A stretch of DNA of 8,260 nucleotides from Chitinophagaceae bacterium (lineage in GTDB: Bacteria > Bacteroidota > Bacteroidia > Chitinophagales > Chitinophagaceae), in contig JAIEQT010000222.1 in assembly GCA_019747455.1 (NCBI GenBank), positions 1-8,260 on the forward strand, in the 5' to 3' direction. Below the pieces are notes generated by a model, which saw nothing but the letters and a program-made list of their open reading frames with translations, was not told the origin of the DNA and made no database searches. The position numbers and the translations under genes are program-made. Position 1 is the first letter of the stretch; every line of letters begins with the position of its first letter. Positions 6,714 to 8,260 of the stretch are shown piece by piece.

Positions 6714-7140
6714 TCTCCATTTATATTTTGGTTTTAGGTGTTTTTGCGGTACTTGCCATTAAAAATTCTCGTTTAATTTTTGAGTTTAAGTTGGTTTCTG
6801 TTGATCAATAATCATAGTTATTTATTTGTGTTAATTCAACAATAGGTTGGTGATTTTGAATTTGGGCGGAATCTGAAACGATAAATTTTAATCAAATTTT
6901 AAGCGAACTTAGTTGTGCATCAAAATTTTTTTATAATATTATAATGTCTTTTTGACTATAAACAAAATAACTATATCCCCCTTTAGTTATTCGTAATTAA
7001 GAGAATATTTTGTGTTTGTAAGAATTTGTGGAATTTTCTCTAAGGAGCCTGAAACTGAGATATTTGAAGTGGTGTAAACTCATCGATCATTCGGTATAGA
7101 TATTTTGCGTCGCCTATTTATTAACCTCAAAATACAGCTT
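6714..7140. other. Long AT-rich non-coding region with small repeats
   Basis: No plausible gene is seen in these 427 bp on either strand. They contain a pair of AAATTTTAA units 11 bp apart (6883-6891, 6894-6902), a perfect 14-bp palindrome TTATAATATTATAA (6931-6944), and an 8-bp perfect inverted repeat AATAACTA/TAGTTATT (6966-6973, 6984-6991) whose 10-base loop holds a C5 run, unusual in this context. TATTTTG at 7101-7107 resembles a shortened -7 box and may serve the downstream secreted-protein gene. A TTG at 7105 is in frame with that gene but would add a non-signal-like N-terminus. No clear intrinsic terminator is seen. Confidence 0.5.
6966..6991. repeat. Inverted repeat with C-rich loop
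   Basis: AATAACTA at 6966-6973 and TAGTTATT at 6984-6991 form a perfect 8-bp stem enclosing TATCCCCCTT. The stem is AT-rich and weak as RNA. It could be a protein-binding site or a small structural element in the region upstream of the secreted-protein gene. It is not followed by a T-run on the plus strand, so it is not a terminator for the antitoxin-like gene. Confidence 0.4.
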
Positions 7141-7695
7141 ATGAAACTTAAAATCAGCTATTTGCTATTGATATTTGTTTTGTTTTCACCATTCTTTGCA
7201 AGATCAGACAAAAGTGGCAACACTGGCAGCAGTGCTTGTGATTCAGGTAAAAAAAACAGCGACTGTGGCACTGTTTGTCCAACAGGAAGCCGTAATGTTA
7301 AAATAACGCTTGGATTTGATGCGAGCAATGATCCATTAAGAGTCTGCCCAGTACCTGAGTTTAATAGCGACCCGGCGATATTTGGCGGAACCAACTCAGT
7401 TTCAGATTTAACTAGTTATTATTGTGTAGTTACTGTAAATGGGAATGTCTCACAGCAATGCGCAATAACAGGTTCGACTAGAAATTTAACCGCTCCTTTT
7501 GGAGGTGGAGAAAGAGCTATATCAGTTATAGCTCCAAATGACGTAGTCAGTACTTACAAGGTAGATTTTTATGAAAAATGCAATTCATGTAGAGGTGTCC
7601 CTGGAAGACCGTATTTCACTTTTACAGGTACACTTGGATCTACTCAAACATTTGCATTTGCTAACCTTCTTTATGCATATACGAATCCTTGTTGA
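7141..7695 (+). CDS. Cysteine-rich secreted protein of unknown function
   Basis: I do not recognise this 184-residue protein. The ATG at 7141 opens a clear signal peptide (Lys2 and Lys4, hydrophobic 7-19, likely cut after Ala20). There is no lipobox, so the mature protein should be periplasmic, outer-membrane-associated or released. The mature part has nine cysteines (33, 42, 46, 69, 95, 107, 147, 150, 184): a cluster in the Gly/Ser-rich first 30 residues, a CNSC pair at 147-150 and one as the very last residue. The rest is Thr/Ser/Gly-rich with short hydrophobic strands (VKITLGF, YYCVVTVNG, RAISVIAP, YKVDFYEKC, YFTFTGTL), suggesting a disulphide-stabilised beta fold. The ATG of the lipoprotein-like gene is 22 bp downstream on the same strand, so the two are probably co-transcribed. 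An upstream in-frame TTG (7105) is rejected as start because it would bury the signal peptide. Confidence 0.7.
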   Translation: MKLKISYLLLIFVLFSPFFARSDKSGNTGSSACDSGKKNSDCGTVCPTGSRNVKITLGFDASNDPLRVCPVPEFNSDPAIFGGTNSVSDLTSYYCVVTVNGNVSQQCAITGSTRNLTAPFGGGERAISVIAPNDVVSTYKVDFYEKCNSCRGVPGRPYFTFTGTLGSTQTFAFANLLYAYTNPC

Positions 7696-7717
7696 TAAAA
7701 AAATTAAATAATTTAAT

Positions 7718-8191
7718 ATGAAAAGAATCCTTATCAATACAACTATTGGGTAATCCCTAATGATTATTATAGTTGGACAGGTCGCGTTTAATAGCTGTCG
7801 AAAAACTTCAAATGATACAGTCAACGATTTAGCAAAAGACTTGCCTGAACCGAATCCTATTACATCATATTTTAATATGCTAAAGACCTCAACAGATGGA
7901 GCATTTGGTCTGAAATCATATTCAACCGCAAATCAAAACCCAAAATCAAATGTATTAACCTCCCAACTTGGCGGAATGTTTGCGGATAAGTATGGAAATA
8001 CAATAAAAGGTGGAATCGTCACAATCGGTTCTTATCAATTAGAAGCGAATTCCCAGCACGGAAATCTCTACGGATTTGATAAGATTCAAGGCGATGAACT
8101 TTATGGAACAGTTGTTAAGTTCAAGCTAACCCTGCCTGTGTTGCCATTAAGTAACACAAGTTCAAGTGGTGGCTCTGGAACAGTGTTGTAA
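7718..8191 (+). pseudogene. Lipoprotein-like gene with an in-frame stop in its signal peptide, perhaps also truncated at the 3' end
   Basis: Read from the ATG at 7718, the frame gives MKRILINTTIG, a TAA at 7751-7753, then SLMIIIVGQVAFNSC and a further 130 residues to the stop at 8191. The two pieces join into one ordinary lipoprotein signal: basic start, hydrophobic core, lipobox-like FNSC with lipidation Cys at codon 27. The stop breaks it after 11 codons. Translation could restart at the ATG at 7760 (143 residues), but that leaves a hydrophobic core with no basic residue before it. The body (GGMFADKYGNTIKGGIVTIG, then LYGFDKIQGDELYGTVVKFKLTLP) looks like a beta-rich surface domain of unknown family. 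It ends in a Ser/Gly-rich stretch directly at a possible insertion-sequence end, so the true C-terminus may be missing. It follows the Cys-rich secreted gene by 22 bp. A sequencing error at the TAA is the main alternative. Confidence 0.55.
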
Positions 8192-8207
8192 GCTCCCCCA
8201 AAAATAG

Positions 8208-8248
8208 TACGTTTTGAAAGTAGACTAAATAGTTAACTTTAAAACGTA
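8208..8248. repeat. Imperfect inverted repeat directly before the last ATG
   Basis: TACGTTTTGAAAGT (8208-8221) and ACTTTAAAACGTA (8236-8248) pair along 13 bp with a single bulged G at 8216, around a 14-base loop. It ends four bases before the ATG at 8253. With no T-run after it, it is not a typical terminator. It could be an operator, or an RNA hairpin limiting translation of the downstream gene. Confidence 0.6.
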
Positions 8249-8252
8249 AAAT

Positions 8253-8260
8253 ATGAAGAA
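8253..8260 (+). CDS. Start of a further gene, cut by the window edge
   Basis: ATGAAGAA at the right edge gives Met-Lys and two bases of a third codon. It would suit an IS3-type OrfA, which often begins with Met-Lys-Lys, or a signal peptide. Nothing more can be said from eight bases; the call rests on its position after the inverted repeat and on the absence of another candidate start. Confidence 0.3.

Larger units (their letters stand above)
8187..8260 (+). mobile_element. Possible left end of an insertion sequence (IS3-like), incomplete
   Basis: Just at the end of the lipoprotein-like frame the sequence changes to TGTAAGCTCCCCCAAAAATA and then, about 66 bases on, a new ATG (8253). A terminal TG, a C-run followed by an A-run, and a first gene starting 50-80 bases in are features of IS3-family left ends in Bacteroidota. 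No transposase codons beyond the first two are visible and the right end is outside the window, so this is a pattern-based suggestion. An ordinary intergenic region before a new gene is the alternative. Confidence 0.33.

Noticed and set aside
6966..6991. Inverted repeat as an intrinsic terminator
   Set aside because: The stem is AT-only apart from one G-C pair, and there is no T-run on the plus strand. A T-rich stretch follows on the minus strand, but no minus-strand gene ends there.
6714..7104. Decayed RelE/ParE toxin after the antitoxin-like gene
   Set aside because: I looked for a short basic toxin-like frame or fragments in this stretch and found none.
7105..7140. TTG start for the Cys-rich secreted protein
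   Set aside because: It would add a polar, basic stretch before the signal peptide; the ATG at 7141 gives a clean signal peptide.

Overview
The window looks like chromosomal DNA from a member of the Bacteroidota, most plausibly a Chitinophagaceae-like relative. The reasons are the AT-rich coding sequence, the absence of Shine-Dalgarno sequences, the TAnnTTTG-type -7 promoter boxes, the signal peptides ending in 'AQ', and the mix of proteins: type 2 PyrF, kynureninase, a large secreted S9 peptidase, and a small antitoxin-like protein of a kind familiar from this phylum. The family-level placement is an inference.

Left part (1-3700) is metabolic. The 3' part of a GH13 alpha-amylase-family gene enters from the left edge with its catalytic Asp, Glu and Asp all visible. 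A complete pyrF (orotidine 5'-phosphate decarboxylase) follows from what looks like a leaderless promoter. On the opposite strand, kynU (kynureninase) and a small cytoplasmic SGNH/GDSL hydrolase form a tight two-gene operon with a 5-bp gap. The hydrolase gene converges on pyrF and overlaps its 3' end by 55 bp.

Middle part (3701-6452) is a 97-bp divergent promoter region followed by an 832-residue secreted S9 (DPP IV-like) serine peptidase with an intact Ser671-Asp752-His784 triad. Its 3' end abuts, in antisense, what looks like the severed N-terminus of another secreted protein.

Right part (6453-8260) has an accessory character. It holds an antitoxin-like gene with no toxin beside it, about 430 bp of very AT-rich non-coding DNA with small inverted and direct repeats, a cysteine-rich secreted protein of unknown function, and a lipoprotein-like gene whose signal peptide is interrupted by an in-frame TAA. 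The window ends in what may be the left end of an insertion sequence, with a strong inverted repeat directly before a new ATG. I see no CRISPR array, tRNA or rRNA. No defence or biosynthetic system can be assembled from the visible genes. The most unusual material is the degraded, unrecognised secreted-protein region from 6206 onward.
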